Assembly: GCA_950295325.1 (NCBI GenBank)
Contig: OX485807.1
Span: forward strand, 28,679,666 to 28,739,665
Length of the DNA: 60,000 nt
Direction of reading: 5' to 3'
From: Polytrichum commune
Taxonomy: Eukaryota; Streptophyta; Polytrichopsida; Polytrichales; Polytrichaceae
Of the stretch, positions 32,551-43,354 are shown piece by piece; positions within the stretch are counted from its first letter, which is position 1, and the number at the start of each line of letters is the position of its first letter. Position numbers and translations under genes: made by a program. A model generated the notes under the pieces. It saw only the letters and a list, made by a program, of their open reading frames with translations. It ran no database searches and was not told where the DNA came from.

Positions 32551-35539
32551 TATAAGTCTTAACTTCGGTTTCCTAAAATAGAGATCTTGTCAATGTTGAC
32601 ATTACATGACCCTCGTGAATGGTTAAATGGATATGATCAATCATGGATGCCTCGACCTTACTTCTACCATTGTTGTGGCATGACATTGACACATGCCTTG
32701 CAGCATTCAATTTTTCATTTCTAATTTTGGAAATTGAGTGTAAATAAGGTAGATAGGTCTGTAATAGTTACTCTTTTCGACTAGCCCACTTCTCCTAGGA
32801 TATGAAATATGCGATTAGTACAAGATGGTTAGCAAGTCCAAATTAAGGTCGTAGTCACTTTCCTCATAATTCTCAAAGCTTGTATAAATATCTTATCATT
32901 ATCAAAGCAAAGATTTTCATGCTCGTGACATGGTCATACAACTTCATCCCCCTCAAAAAAACAAAAAAAGGTCAAACCCCCCTACTTGTACAGTAGAATC
33001 CCCCTAATTTAAGCATCAAAATACCCTACTCTGCATAAAAATACACACAAAACAATTAACTCATTGGCACCCGAACGTGATCCGAAGTCGTGTGCAACAT
33101 GAACTATCCAACTAACTATATGACCTCCCACTGCATCCATTTTGGGTCACCACTTTTATGATTAGCCATTTTGGGTCCACACAAGAATCATCCTACTCCT
33201 AATCTAGTGCACCAGTAATGGAAATTCCCCGTTTTCCTTTGTTCTACCTTAAATTTGTTGATTGTTGAGCCTAGAATGATTATCATATTTTAAACGCATA
33301 ATAGACAATCTCATTCAAACACGTGTCTTTTTGGCATCCATTCTTGGAGCAATACCAAAACACATACCACACGAATAGAGGCTTCCTAATAAGAAGTGTA
33401 ACCATATAAGGGATATCTACGTTATCATTGTTCACCCCATGTCAAGAGACCCCTCCACAAGGCACCAAGAGTCATGGGAACAATGGTTGTGGCATGCCTC
33501 GTCGAAATGAATCTCATACCCTCCACCAACTTTGTCATCTCAAATTAGTGACTAAAGTTTAAATCATTGGCAATGAACTTAATAAACCTAAGGTTCTCCT
33601 TTTGTGAAAGGTGAGTATCACATTGTCGTGTCTTCTACACGTGAACATAAGGTAGTTGAGGATAATTCAGTTAGCTTCTGTAATTGGACACTTATTTTTG
33701 GCTCCTAATCGGTGGTATAGTCGCTTTAATTCGGTGGGTTAGTTATACATGATAGTTTAGCCACCATCTTAATGAAATATGGGTTAGTCATGTTCACAAA
33801 AGACAAATAATGAGAAGTGCTATCCACCAAGCTATAGCAAGCTTGATTTTTGTGTCCGAGGTGGGCGAATTAGGAGACGACAATTTGGGCAAATTAGGAG
33901 GCGACATGTGGTTGTGAGGTGCCGACCAACTCATATTGTGGGTATTCTGTAATGTGAAAAATTATTCGGCAACATTTTATCTTACATGTGAGCACTTTAG
34001 AGACATGACACACCCAACATTAGCATTAAACTTGGTTTTCGCTAGCAAATAACCCATGTAGAATATCGTAATGATGTTGTCCACTTACACAACATTGAAT
34101 AATAAAAGAGTTCCCCCTCATAACACCACATTGGGAAGTAGACAAATCTTTGGTTCCAGAACCTAGGTCAACACCTTCCTCAACTCCGATTTCAGCGATT
34201 TCAAATTCTTTGGTCCTGATTGGTAATTGCTAACTTGCTCAAGCTTCTAATGCTCACATCCGTTGGATGTAGGATTCTACATTATCCTCAAGTGTCCACA
34301 TAAGCCTCATCTACCTTAACCAATTTGACAGTCACATATTTCCTATACTTCTAAATATAAATTGGTCTATTATATGTATGAAATCCATATTGTTGTCAAA
34401 AGCATGGAGCTATGAGAACTGTTGAGATAAGAATCCATCGTTTTATGGGCAAGAACCCACATGCGGGGGGGGGGGGGAGACTCAAAGGGGTTTGAGCCAA
34501 GCATCAATAACTTGATTAAACCAATATAAAATGACTATTGTGCACATTCTAATGGGATTCGTTCATTGAGAGAATGATACACGTTCATGTGGGATGGGTG
34601 TTTTGGTGGCGTGAAATTGAACGTTTTTACACTTGCTTGAGACAACGAGGATTAATCAAGCTAGTAAAAAGTTTTGAGCTTTGGATGAAAGATTGACAAG
34701 ATCAACTATCAAACTCACGGACATTGCGAATTCAAGCTCTCACATCAATCTCAAGCGTGAAGGGGCTTCATTAGTTGTCGTTTGCACATCACTTGTCCCT
34801 ATAAATTGTGATCTCAATGACCAAACATTTGCAATCATAGTGGTTGTAACATACATTGATCGAATTTAAGTGAAGTTAAAATAACTTGATGCATCATAGG
34901 CATAAAGTGTTTCTCACTTCAATTTTAAGCAATTAATTATTCTTCCAAGTTTGTCACATGACAGTCTCACAACGGCTGAGACATGCTTTATCCCACCTAA
35001 ATTTTATAGTTCAACATCAAAATATGAACCACAAAACACTTCGCAATATGTTCCTATGGTTGTCATTTTTTTATGCAGCCATTGTACAAAAAGAAAGCAA
35101 AAGACAACTAAGTTGTGTTGGTCAAGTTGCAAGCCTTGGTTGTAATGAACATGATTTCTCCTAGTGGTGCAAATAACATAAGGAATGAGGATAATTTATT
35201 ACAAGAGTGATATTTAGATATATTTACTTATTTGGATGAAACATTTGCTAGACTCATCTGAAACTGTTCATAAACTTTATTATGTGCACTTAACAAGGTA
35301 TTGAAAAATAGACAGTGCCATATAATAACAATGGCAACAACATGTTGATGTATTTGGTTTGTTGCTCCTAGGTTAAAAGTTATGTTTTTCATAATATCAT
35401 CCTCAAGGCTCCACTATTTTGCGTGTTTCCAAAACTTAAAACTTTTCATTGATTATTGATGAAATGGGATCACCATTCCACACACCATTGCCTAGATTCA
35501 TGCTCCCTCACCCCTTTTTTTAAATAAAAGAGAAAGTGT
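32551..35539. other. No gene; AT-rich unassigned repeats
   Basis: 32740-33370 resembles interiors of the AGGTA-type elements (AAGGTAGATAGGTC at 32747 and TTCTACCTTAA at 33243 could be opposite ends of a decayed member). A G homopolymer lies at 34466-34478. Short frames at 34681-35164 show no known domain. Confidence 0.35.
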
Positions 35540-37275
35540 GTTTCCGTGCAGAACCTTGTTGTGGCAAGAAAATTGAGACCATGGTTTGTTGGAAAATCAC
35601 AATGTGGTTATTACCAGCCATTGATTTTATTATTCTCATGCATGCCTAGGGTGAGGGAGCAGTATGGTTGGCAGTGTTATGCATATTTGACCAAGTTGCC
35701 CCTCTCTTTGCAAATGTTTTCAATGGGAATCCAGGTGGTTCATCCAATACCGGGGATCACTCATAAACATAATCTTAGAGTTGTATTGTTGAATGGTTCT
35801 AGGAGGATAAGTGGCAACGATGGATATGCATGTCCCAATTGGGAGGCAAGTATGTAGGGATTATTCATATGTTTGGAACCTTGTTGGAGCCACTACACTA
35901 GATAATTGTTTATTTTATTCTTAATACAACAATCACAAAACGAATACACCTTCCTCCGTAGACATGTCATGGTTGGTTTCCCAACACCTACCGAAGGGAT
36001 AATAGTAGAAACGCCCCCATGTGTTGGTTGTTGATTCATCCAAATTTTAAGTTATCTCAATGAGCCTAAGGTTTTGTTACACAACTACCTCTGGTCGGGT
36101 CTGGGAACATTGCAAGAGCACAATGAGTTGGGATGACTATGCAACGCCAAAGAAAGTTGGAGAGCTTAGCTTTACTTCCCCAGAGGATGCAATGTGTACA
36201 CTCACGAGTAAGTGGATTGTTCAAGCACTTCTACCTAGCTAGTCGCATTTGCAAATTTTACTGAGGTACCACGTCAAGCAATTGTAACTTTCTTGTCATG
36301 GTTCATGGGGCCCTTCTTCCCTTTGGTTGTTCTCTCCAAAAAATTCTATCAAAAGTAGGTCGAACTTTCACGCGGTAGTACTTAGACCCAATTCAATCCA
36401 CTCATTGGTAAATTGGATCAACTTTTCTTTGACCCAACAAGGTGGTGGTGGCTTGATATTATCCCCTTCCTATAATATTCAGCCAAACTTGGAAGGAAGG
36501 ATTGCTACCCAACAAACTTTTAAAAAACCAATTTTCAACAAATGATGGGACAAAATTCCTCCCTCTACCTCTCTGAAGGAGAATCATTTGGCATAACACA
36601 CAAGGCACAAAAGGAGGTGGCTTTTATTTTACTAGTCATTCATAACTCCGTAGAAGGGAAAGAATGGCGTGGCCGAATCTCAACAAAGGTTGATAAGAGT
36701 TTCCCTCATTGTGGCTCACCATGTGGTGAAGCACGAGTTCTTCAATTCCCCTCTAGCTCAACAAGTGTGGTGTTATGCGGCTAATACCATTTGGCAACTC
36801 CTTGCTAAAATAGGCAACCTTGGCCCTCATATATCTTGTTCAAATGATGTAGTGCTTCTTTGATCAACCTCTTAGCAATTCAATGTAACCTTTCATACTT
36901 GGTCCTACTTAAGGAGTGGACTCTTGTGGACTATTTTGCCACAATGGAGTGATTTTATTTTAATGCTCTTCAATGGCCAGTGGAGACAATGCACCAAGTG
37001 GTGTGGGACTCCTTATTCAGCTATGGTAGACTTGAATGGCAACAGACTCTCATGGATTTGGGAAAAACAGTAGATGTTGTCTTATGAGGAGGTTCTTACA
37101 AAGTTTGACAATGTTTGGTGTGTCAAAGGTCTTATTGTTACTCACAACAATTTAGTGGTGACTTGGAAAGTTATCCCATATGGGCTTTATTTCTTAAGTT
37201 CCCTCTTTTGATCTTTCTGCAATTGAATTCACTTTCAATTTGTGCCAACAAAAAATATATATATATATATATAGC
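35540..37275 (+). mobile_element. Decayed LINE (non-LTR retrotransposon), 3' part of ORF2
   Basis: Several + strand frames, broken by stops and frameshifts, read as the C-terminal part of a plant LINE ORF2. Around 36100-36240 is the post-palm pattern W-DD-PKK-GEL-SPEDA, ending SKWIVQALLPS. At 36540 and further right, two frames supply a zinc-knuckle-like PHCG followed by PLAQQVWCYAANTIWQLL, the zf-RVT region. The right end runs into an A-rich/TA tail (37249-37274) as expected for a LINE 3' end. The reverse transcriptase core and endonuclease are missing or unrecognisable, so the copy is 5'-truncated and dead. No TSD was found. Confidence 0.7.
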
Positions 37276-37421
37276 TCAACTCGAGATCTTTGGCCCTAAT
37301 CATTTATGAGTGAATTTAGCTAAAGATAACAATCAACGGGTTCTATAATAAAATAATAAGTATTTGCACCTCCTATCTTGTGGTCCATTCTCCCCCTTGG
37401 TAAGTGTTGTGAACATTCACC

Positions 37422-37861
37422 TCACATGTCCATCAGAAAATATAATAAAATAAAAATCATGTTAGGGGTAGCACGCAGATTAGGCCACTCAATGAACCTT
37501 AAAGAATATGATTTTAAATACCTATCTTGTCTCACAAAATTGGTACCGTATGTGATAAAGATGTCTGACATAATTTGATTCAATTCATGAGCAGAGTAAC
37601 ACATGTCATTTTTATATTAGCCATAATCCTACACATCTCATGTGTCACCTCAAAAACTCGTTCTTGATGATTTTCGAAAAATACAGATATTGTATTCATA
37701 AGATTTTCATCATGCATCAATTTATTATGCATATTTAATATAAACAAAAATATACCATAATGATAGTTTTCAACATGTTTCAATATCATAAGATTCAAAT
37801 AAACATCGAGGATCCACATATCTTTCATAAAATTTAGATGTGTTGATAAGGATCTTAGCAT
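37422..37861 (-). pseudogene. Possible gene relic, unrecognised helical protein
   Basis: The - strand frame from 37861 to 37580 (93 codons) reads as a helix-rich protein piece (LNLMILKHVENYHYG, HQERVFEVTHEM) and a neighbouring frame shifted by one or two bases continues with protein-like text (NLRATPNMIF) to 37422. The frame break and lack of a start context suggest a decayed exon or captured gene fragment. I could not place the family. Confidence 0.3.
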
Positions 37862-38023
37862 GAAATTGAGACAACTAGAAAGTCAACACTTGTACGTGAT
37901 TATTTAAACATGTGTCACATTCCTTTTTGATGAGAGTATTATATTCAAAGGTTGTCATGTCCAAAGGTCACTCCTCAAAAAACCCAAAGTTGTAGGTTAG
38001 CTTTCTATAAGACATCTCAAAGG

Positions 38024-38239
38024 GGCAAGTGGGGTGGGGGTTGTCCCTGGTTAGGTGGTTCCGGGGGGTTGTCCATGATGGGGTTTTGTTGATGTTATTT
38101 TTTATGTGGTGATGTTTCATGTCTAAGGAGCCCTGCCTCCCCCTTGTGGTGGGTGCATTTTCTTGGTCCTTAATGCATTTGGCATTGGCTATGTTGGCCT
38201 TTTGTCTCCAACATATAAATATATATAATAAATAAATAA
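38024..38239 (+). mobile_element. Short retroposon (LINE 3' end or SINE) with 10-bp TSD
   Basis: A 216-bp insertion bounded by direct repeats ATCTCAAAGG (38014-38023 and 38240-38249). It is G-rich at the left and ends in an A-rich ATATATAATAAATAAATAA tail immediately before the right TSD. TSD plus A-rich tail is the mark of target-primed reverse transcription. The 3' half (GGCATTGGCTATGTTGGCC, TTTTGTCTCCAAC) looks like a LINE 3' UTR, so a strongly 5'-truncated LINE is likely. Confidence 0.8.
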
Positions 38240-38249
38240 ATCTCAAAGG

Positions 38250-39800
38250 TATCCACGTAATTAGAACATGCCTTGGAACTTATTGAAGGATCCCACATTT
38301 GATCCTAAAATATCAAAAGTTTATATATCATATGAAGTGCACGTTTCATCACAATAGTATGAAGAAGCTTGACATATAACACTTGATTATCGTAGGGTGC
38401 ATCACATATTTATTTATTTATTTATGTATGTAAGAAAAATTAAGCTAAGATTTCAGCGAATATGGACAAAAGACTTGTCCATAAATGATAATGGATCTAG
38501 AAGTATTTAAATGCACCATCAAGACATGTACGTTGTAATCAAATACATTGAGTGCAAACAAACACGGAGCATAAAATAGAGACCCTAATTATACATACTT
38601 TGAGAAGCGATGTGGTCAAATAATCACTCTTGATATGTATTTTTCGCAAACAACACAATGTGCATGCAACTTACACATGCCTACAACAAGGAATGCAATC
38701 CATGTTGAAGAGTAGATATTGTCATTTTGATAAGATCCACCAATAGAAGTGCGCATGTACAATCTTAATATGTGAAAAAATTGTTAATAAATCTAAGGTT
38801 ATTGAAAACATTGTTAGATGCACTAACAGATGCCTTGGATCAGTGTCCCCGCCCCCCCAATTGCTTTGAAGTAATAACATGTTCAAATTGAGTGGAGCAT
38901 GTATTTGAATTACGGGGCATTGTGTCAAGAATATAATGCGTCAATAATTGGGCCCATGTAATGAAACCATCTTACTAGAAAATTTATGCTTGACTCCTCA
39001 ACAAGGGAATCAACCATCAATACCTCACACTCTTTGACCATAGAAAAATCTTAGCTTCAATTATTCTATATCGTAGACATGCTACTAACCGTGCATATTT
39101 GGGTTTCAAATGGTTTTCCACAAGGTGGGTTAAACCTTTTTTAATTTTTAAAAAAAATTGTAATTAGTAAATGAGATGAGAGTATTGTGGTAAAATGAAA
39201 CGACAATTGTATTTGAAAAGTTGTAACCTTTCTACAATCAAGTTCACAACTATATGCATCAATGTGTGATCAATGTGCCATTCACTAACCGTGCATGTTA
39301 GGTTTCACTAAAGGAGCTACAAATGTTGCCCTCTTCTTTGTAGGCATAGGAAATTGATGAGGTTTTGATATTGTCCTTTTGACTTGTGTAGCCATTTTCT
39401 TCTCAAGTTGTTGTTGAAATTTTTGCTTCTTTTTTGGCCATGGCAAGGTCTGCTCTTTTCATCTTCATCAAATTGCTACATCTACACCTTGCTATGTGAT
39501 TCGACTGAAGGAAACTCCATGATGAGTGTGAGTTGATAGTGATGTTTTAGGTCATTGGCGCGGTCATGATTGAGTTTGAGAGACATCGGACAGTTGAGAT
39601 TGCATGTGATATAATTTGACGGCCGAGATTATAAGTACACGGTAAGTGGCATGGTGGAGTATCGTGACATGCACGGTAAGTGGTGCTGCACGGTTAGTAG
39701 CATGTCTACGAATAGTGAACTATGCGTTCTATAAGAAATCAATTTTAAACATAGGACCCGCAACATGAAGTGTTCATATGAAGTGAACATGTGAAACGTA
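38250..39800. other. No gene recognised
   Basis: AT-rich. (TTTA)n at 38410-38426. 39620-39710 has repeated ACGGTAAGTGG/ACGGTTAGTAG words. The - strand from 38930 back to 38720 has weak protein-like text but with stops; no family assigned. Confidence 0.35.
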
Positions 39801-40088
39801 AAACTGAAATTGAGTTTTTTAATGATCACAAGGCTTCGGTTAAAACATGAAGTTTGGAAACTGAAATTGAGTTTTTTTTAATGATCACAAGGCTTCGGTT
39901 AAAACATGAAGTTTGGAAACTGAAAGTGAGTTTTTTTTTATGATCACAAGCCTACGGTTAAAACATGAAGTTTGGAAACTAAAATTGAGTTTTTTTTATG
40001 ATCACAAGGCTTCGGTTAAAACATGAGGTTTGGATACTGAAATTGGGTTTTTTTTAATGATCACAAGCCTTCGGTTAAAACATGAAGT
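39801..40088. repeat. Tandem repeat, five units of 57-59 bp
   Basis: Units start AAACTGAAATTGAG at 39801, 39858, 39917, 39976 and 40034, each followed by a T run, ATGATCACAAGGCTTCGGTT and AAAACATGAAGTTTGG. Length differences come from the T run. Non-coding. Confidence 0.9.
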
Positions 40089-40119
40089 TATCACAACCTA
40101 GCTCTCGACCAAACACTAC

Positions 40120-41160
40120 TTCATTCCTATTCTACTCGTGTGGGCCCTTCTACACAATCGATTGTAATGTTGTGAGTATCAAGGTCTCCTAATCTTGTGT
40201 TACAACCACCTCTTAGAGGTGGGCTTGATGCAAAATCAAGTGAACCTTGAAACATTGTCCATTACATGCCTTCTAGGTTTGTTTATACATTCATACTTCC
40301 TTGATACCCTAATCAAGCCTCAAGCTCTGGCATAAATTGAATGTGGATGGCCTCAAAACTTTCCACCAATGAAAGATTTACATTTCAATGGTCACATGCA
40401 CTCGAGCTCTAGTGTAAAGTGCCCCTTAGAAACCACCATTTGAAGGTGGGCTGCATGGAAACTTTGGTAGAACATGAAATTGTGTCCATCACATACCACG
40501 TGGGACTAGTGTAGGTTTTACCTCCATTCAAACTTCTACGGTCACTTATTAAGCCCTCGAGCTCTAGTATAAAGTGAAATGAAATGGTCTTGGCATTTTC
40601 CACCAACAAGAGATTTAAAATTTTAGAAGGTCACGGTCCTCAAGCTTCATGGCATATTTACACTGGTGGATATGGACTATGATCATCACTTTCTAAACTC
40701 TCTCATTGGTTGAGGTATGAGTGGTGGTCCCACTTTGTTGAACACAATATCCCCATAAATAAGAGTGACCGTGTCCAAAAATGAATGAGAAAGTTACATG
40801 GACATGACATGAAACCCTACATGTGCATAATTGGATAATGTGTTGGTGGTCAAATAGATTTTGTGGCGAGTGAACAAAATAAATTGTCTCAATAAAATAT
40901 TAAGGTGGCTATGTCAACAACATATTTATGATTTTCTAAAAAAAATATTTTGTATGAATTGGAATTTACTTAAAAACACTACATCTTGGTCTAAGTCCAC
41001 TTGACAATTTGCCCGAGGATCAAGGCTTGTAAACATCGATTCAAGATTTCTCATGGTTATGGCTTGGCCCGCCAACCATTACCACAAGAACTCTTAAATC
41101 ATTTTTCCTCACGCTCTTCGTCACATGTGTAAAATGGCCCTTAGTGTAAAGTGCCCCTAA
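40120..41160. repeat. Cluster of decayed PIF-like repeat pieces
   Basis: Repeated words AGTGTAAAGTGCCCCTTAG (40410-40435), AGTGTAAAGTGCCCCTAA (41141-41160) and CTCGAGCTCTAGT-TAAAGTG (40400, 40558) resemble termini of the TTA-TSD MITEs. Two segments, about 40200-40430 and 40434-40660, are diverged copies of one another. Complete elements could not be bounded. Confidence 0.4.
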
Positions 41161-41208
41161 TGCAAACCCAATTCCCCTCCCAATGCCATGGATGGATTAT
41201 GTATAGGA

Positions 41209-41297
41209 TAGGGCCTCAAGGAGAGGGCCTACTATCAAGGGCGGTAGCCCAAGGTGTAGGCATGCAAGTTCAGTAATGCCCTCTCCTCGAGGCCCTA
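41209..41297. repeat. 20-bp inverted repeat (hairpin)
   Basis: TAGGGCCTCAAGGAGAGGGC at 41209-41228 pairs with GCCCTCTCCTCGAGGCCCTA at 41278-41297, one mismatch, loop of 49 bases. Not part of a larger recognised element. Could form a short RNA hairpin if transcribed. Confidence 0.75.
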
Positions 41298-41989
41298 CCC
41301 AATGTAAAGGAGATGGGTTGATTCCATGCAAAAATGTCAACAATACATAATGCCACATGTAATCAACACCATGCATTTTATGGCGCCATAATGTCCCATC
41401 ACCTACAAGCAAGGCGTTCATCTATATAAATAGAGAAACCCATTTCTGATAGCTTAAGCAATTTCACATAAGTATGGTACATGTGTGATACTAAAGTGAC
41501 TTGTTCACATGCCTAGAAATTGATATCACAAAAATTAACAAAAAAATCACAATGTATTTTGAAGTATTGGAATCATAGTAAATCTCCAAAGGCGAGATTC
41601 TCTCCCAATCCATATTCATAGCACAAGTCGACTTAACTATGATAACATGTTAAAAAAAATTCAAAGAACCCAAATCCATGCTATTTGAGCTTACTTTTCC
41701 ATCACGTTGAACTCCTCAATGGCTACGACTCTTCTCTTTCACACCTAGTCACTACCTATTCCCAACATTTCAAATTACCAAAATGACAACTACATATGTG
41801 GAATTTCACAGCTTTTAGGGGAATTTATGTATTTTAATTGGAGCAGTTATCAGAACTACACAACATTGCTCAGCATACAACTCTCGTTCCACGGGCCCTC
41901 ATAATATAACAATGAAATGCTCGGAAAGCTACACATGGAGACTCAAATTCAAACTAAAAGTCCCAACATCTCACCATTATACTATGATG

Positions 41990-42520
41990 ACCCACGTTGA
42001 CGAGGGACTGATCACACCAGCCACTTTTGGCACCGTCCGTTGGCATCTCCAACTACAACAGGTGTGAAAAGTGGCGGACCAACACCTACTTCCCAACATA
42101 ATCCCCGGTAATTCCACGACTGAAACTGGACAACAAGTTTGGTGTGATTGGGGCATGAATAATGTTACGTGAAAGCCAGGCCACACCAAGGGGTCCATCC
42201 GGGGTCCATCCAGCCCATTTAGTGCAGGGACCTCTTGCAGTTGGGGCCGCCCATCCAAGTCAAATGGGACAAGCACCCAAAAACCCACCGGCTGGCTAGT
42301 TGCAGCCCGAGACGCTCCCCCCCCCCCCCCACCACCACCACCACCACGAGTGTGGCCATACTATGAGGGACTAATCACACTAGCCAGTTCAAACACCATT
42401 CATCAACATCTCCGACTGTAATAGTGTGAAAAGTGGTGGACCAACATCTAGTTTTGAACATAATCCCCATCAATTTCACAGTTACAACCGGAAGGAAAGT
42501 TTGGTGTGATCAGGGCATGA
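41990..42520. repeat. Duplicated segment of about 175 bp, spacing about 360
   Basis: 41990-42165 and 42350-42520 share GAGGGACTGATCACACCAGCC / GAGGGACTAATCACACTAGCC (first 19 bases compared here), GTGTGAAAAGTGG-GGACCAACA, CATAATCCCC and AAGTTTGGTGTGAT-GGGCATGA. They are separated by a C homopolymer and (CCA)n tract at 42317-42346. Non-coding. Confidence 0.65.
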
Positions 42521-42702
42521 GTATGTCTACCTTAAGGGACATAATTAACAAAGGGGAATTGACCCCAATTAAAAGACTGGGGTGGACCAACCCGTACATT
42601 TAGTTCCTTGGAGGCAAAGGTTTTGGCATCCAACAAAGAAAGAGTGTATGGGTTGGTTCGCCCAAATCCAATTGAAGGAAGCGGCACTTTAGAGTGTCCT
42701 TT

Positions 42703-43072
42703 AGTACCGTAACACCATAGCAGGTTCACCACCTGCCGCACGAATATTTAATTTTTTTGAAAAAATGAGGTTCGCGTTCCAAAAATAGAGTTTTTTGAAA
42801 TTCGTCTTCTCATTTATTGGATTAAAATTCATTCGTGTTTAGGGTGGGAAAGATGTGCAGAAATTCCATCCTAATTGCGTTTTTCATTCATTTATGGCGG
42901 CCCAACTTGTTTAAACCTAAGTCATTACCCTAATCACGATTTTCGGGCTTTTCGTTTTTATCACAGTATAATTTGAGAGTTATTCGTTTCTCTTTACATG
43001 TAATTTCTGTTTTTTTACGTTTTTTTTTTGGGGAATTATTTATGAACGAACCTGCTATGGTGTTACGGTACT
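42703..43072. mobile_element. TIR element (370 bp) with perfect 25-bp ends, class unknown
   Basis: AGTACCGTAACACCATAGCA (continuing GGTTC) at the left is repeated exactly inverted at the right end (43048-43072). The interior is T-rich on the right and non-coding. No TSD could be read from the flanks, so the superfamily is not assigned. It lies just left of a GC-rich block and the 264-bp tandem array. Confidence 0.7.
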
Positions 43073-43074
43073 CT

Positions 43075-43354
43075 GTGTCAAGGCTCATCAGTTGAGTTAA
43101 CTTAGCGGTGTCGCCTCAAGTGGGGGCAGAGTAGCTTAGCTCCAGCAAACATGGCCTAAGCCTGGGTCCGAGTGTTGGCCAAAGCCCAACCCACCCCCTC
43201 AAAGCCAGGGCAGCCACCCCTCCACCTCAGCATTCCCAAGGGTCCACTTCCCACTTTGGCACTTCATGCACCGGCTCCCTGTCGGAGGGGCCCGCCCCCT
43301 CCCCCTTGCCCCATTGACGATAAAAGGCTCGACCGAGCTGCCGTGGGCCCCGCC
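43075..43354. other. GC-rich block left of the 264-bp array
   Basis: A stretch strongly enriched in C and G (CCCAACCCACCCCCTCAAAG, GGGGCCCGCCCCCTCCCCC) unlike the AT-rich surroundings. Open frames are found on both strands simply because stops are rare in such DNA. Possibly part of a retroelement or the unit from which the neighbouring array arose. No recognised gene. Confidence 0.4.

Noticed and set aside
32747-33253. Another AGGTA...TACCT MITE
   Set aside because: Both tips are present beside TA, but the subterminal sequences do not pair, so chance cannot be excluded.
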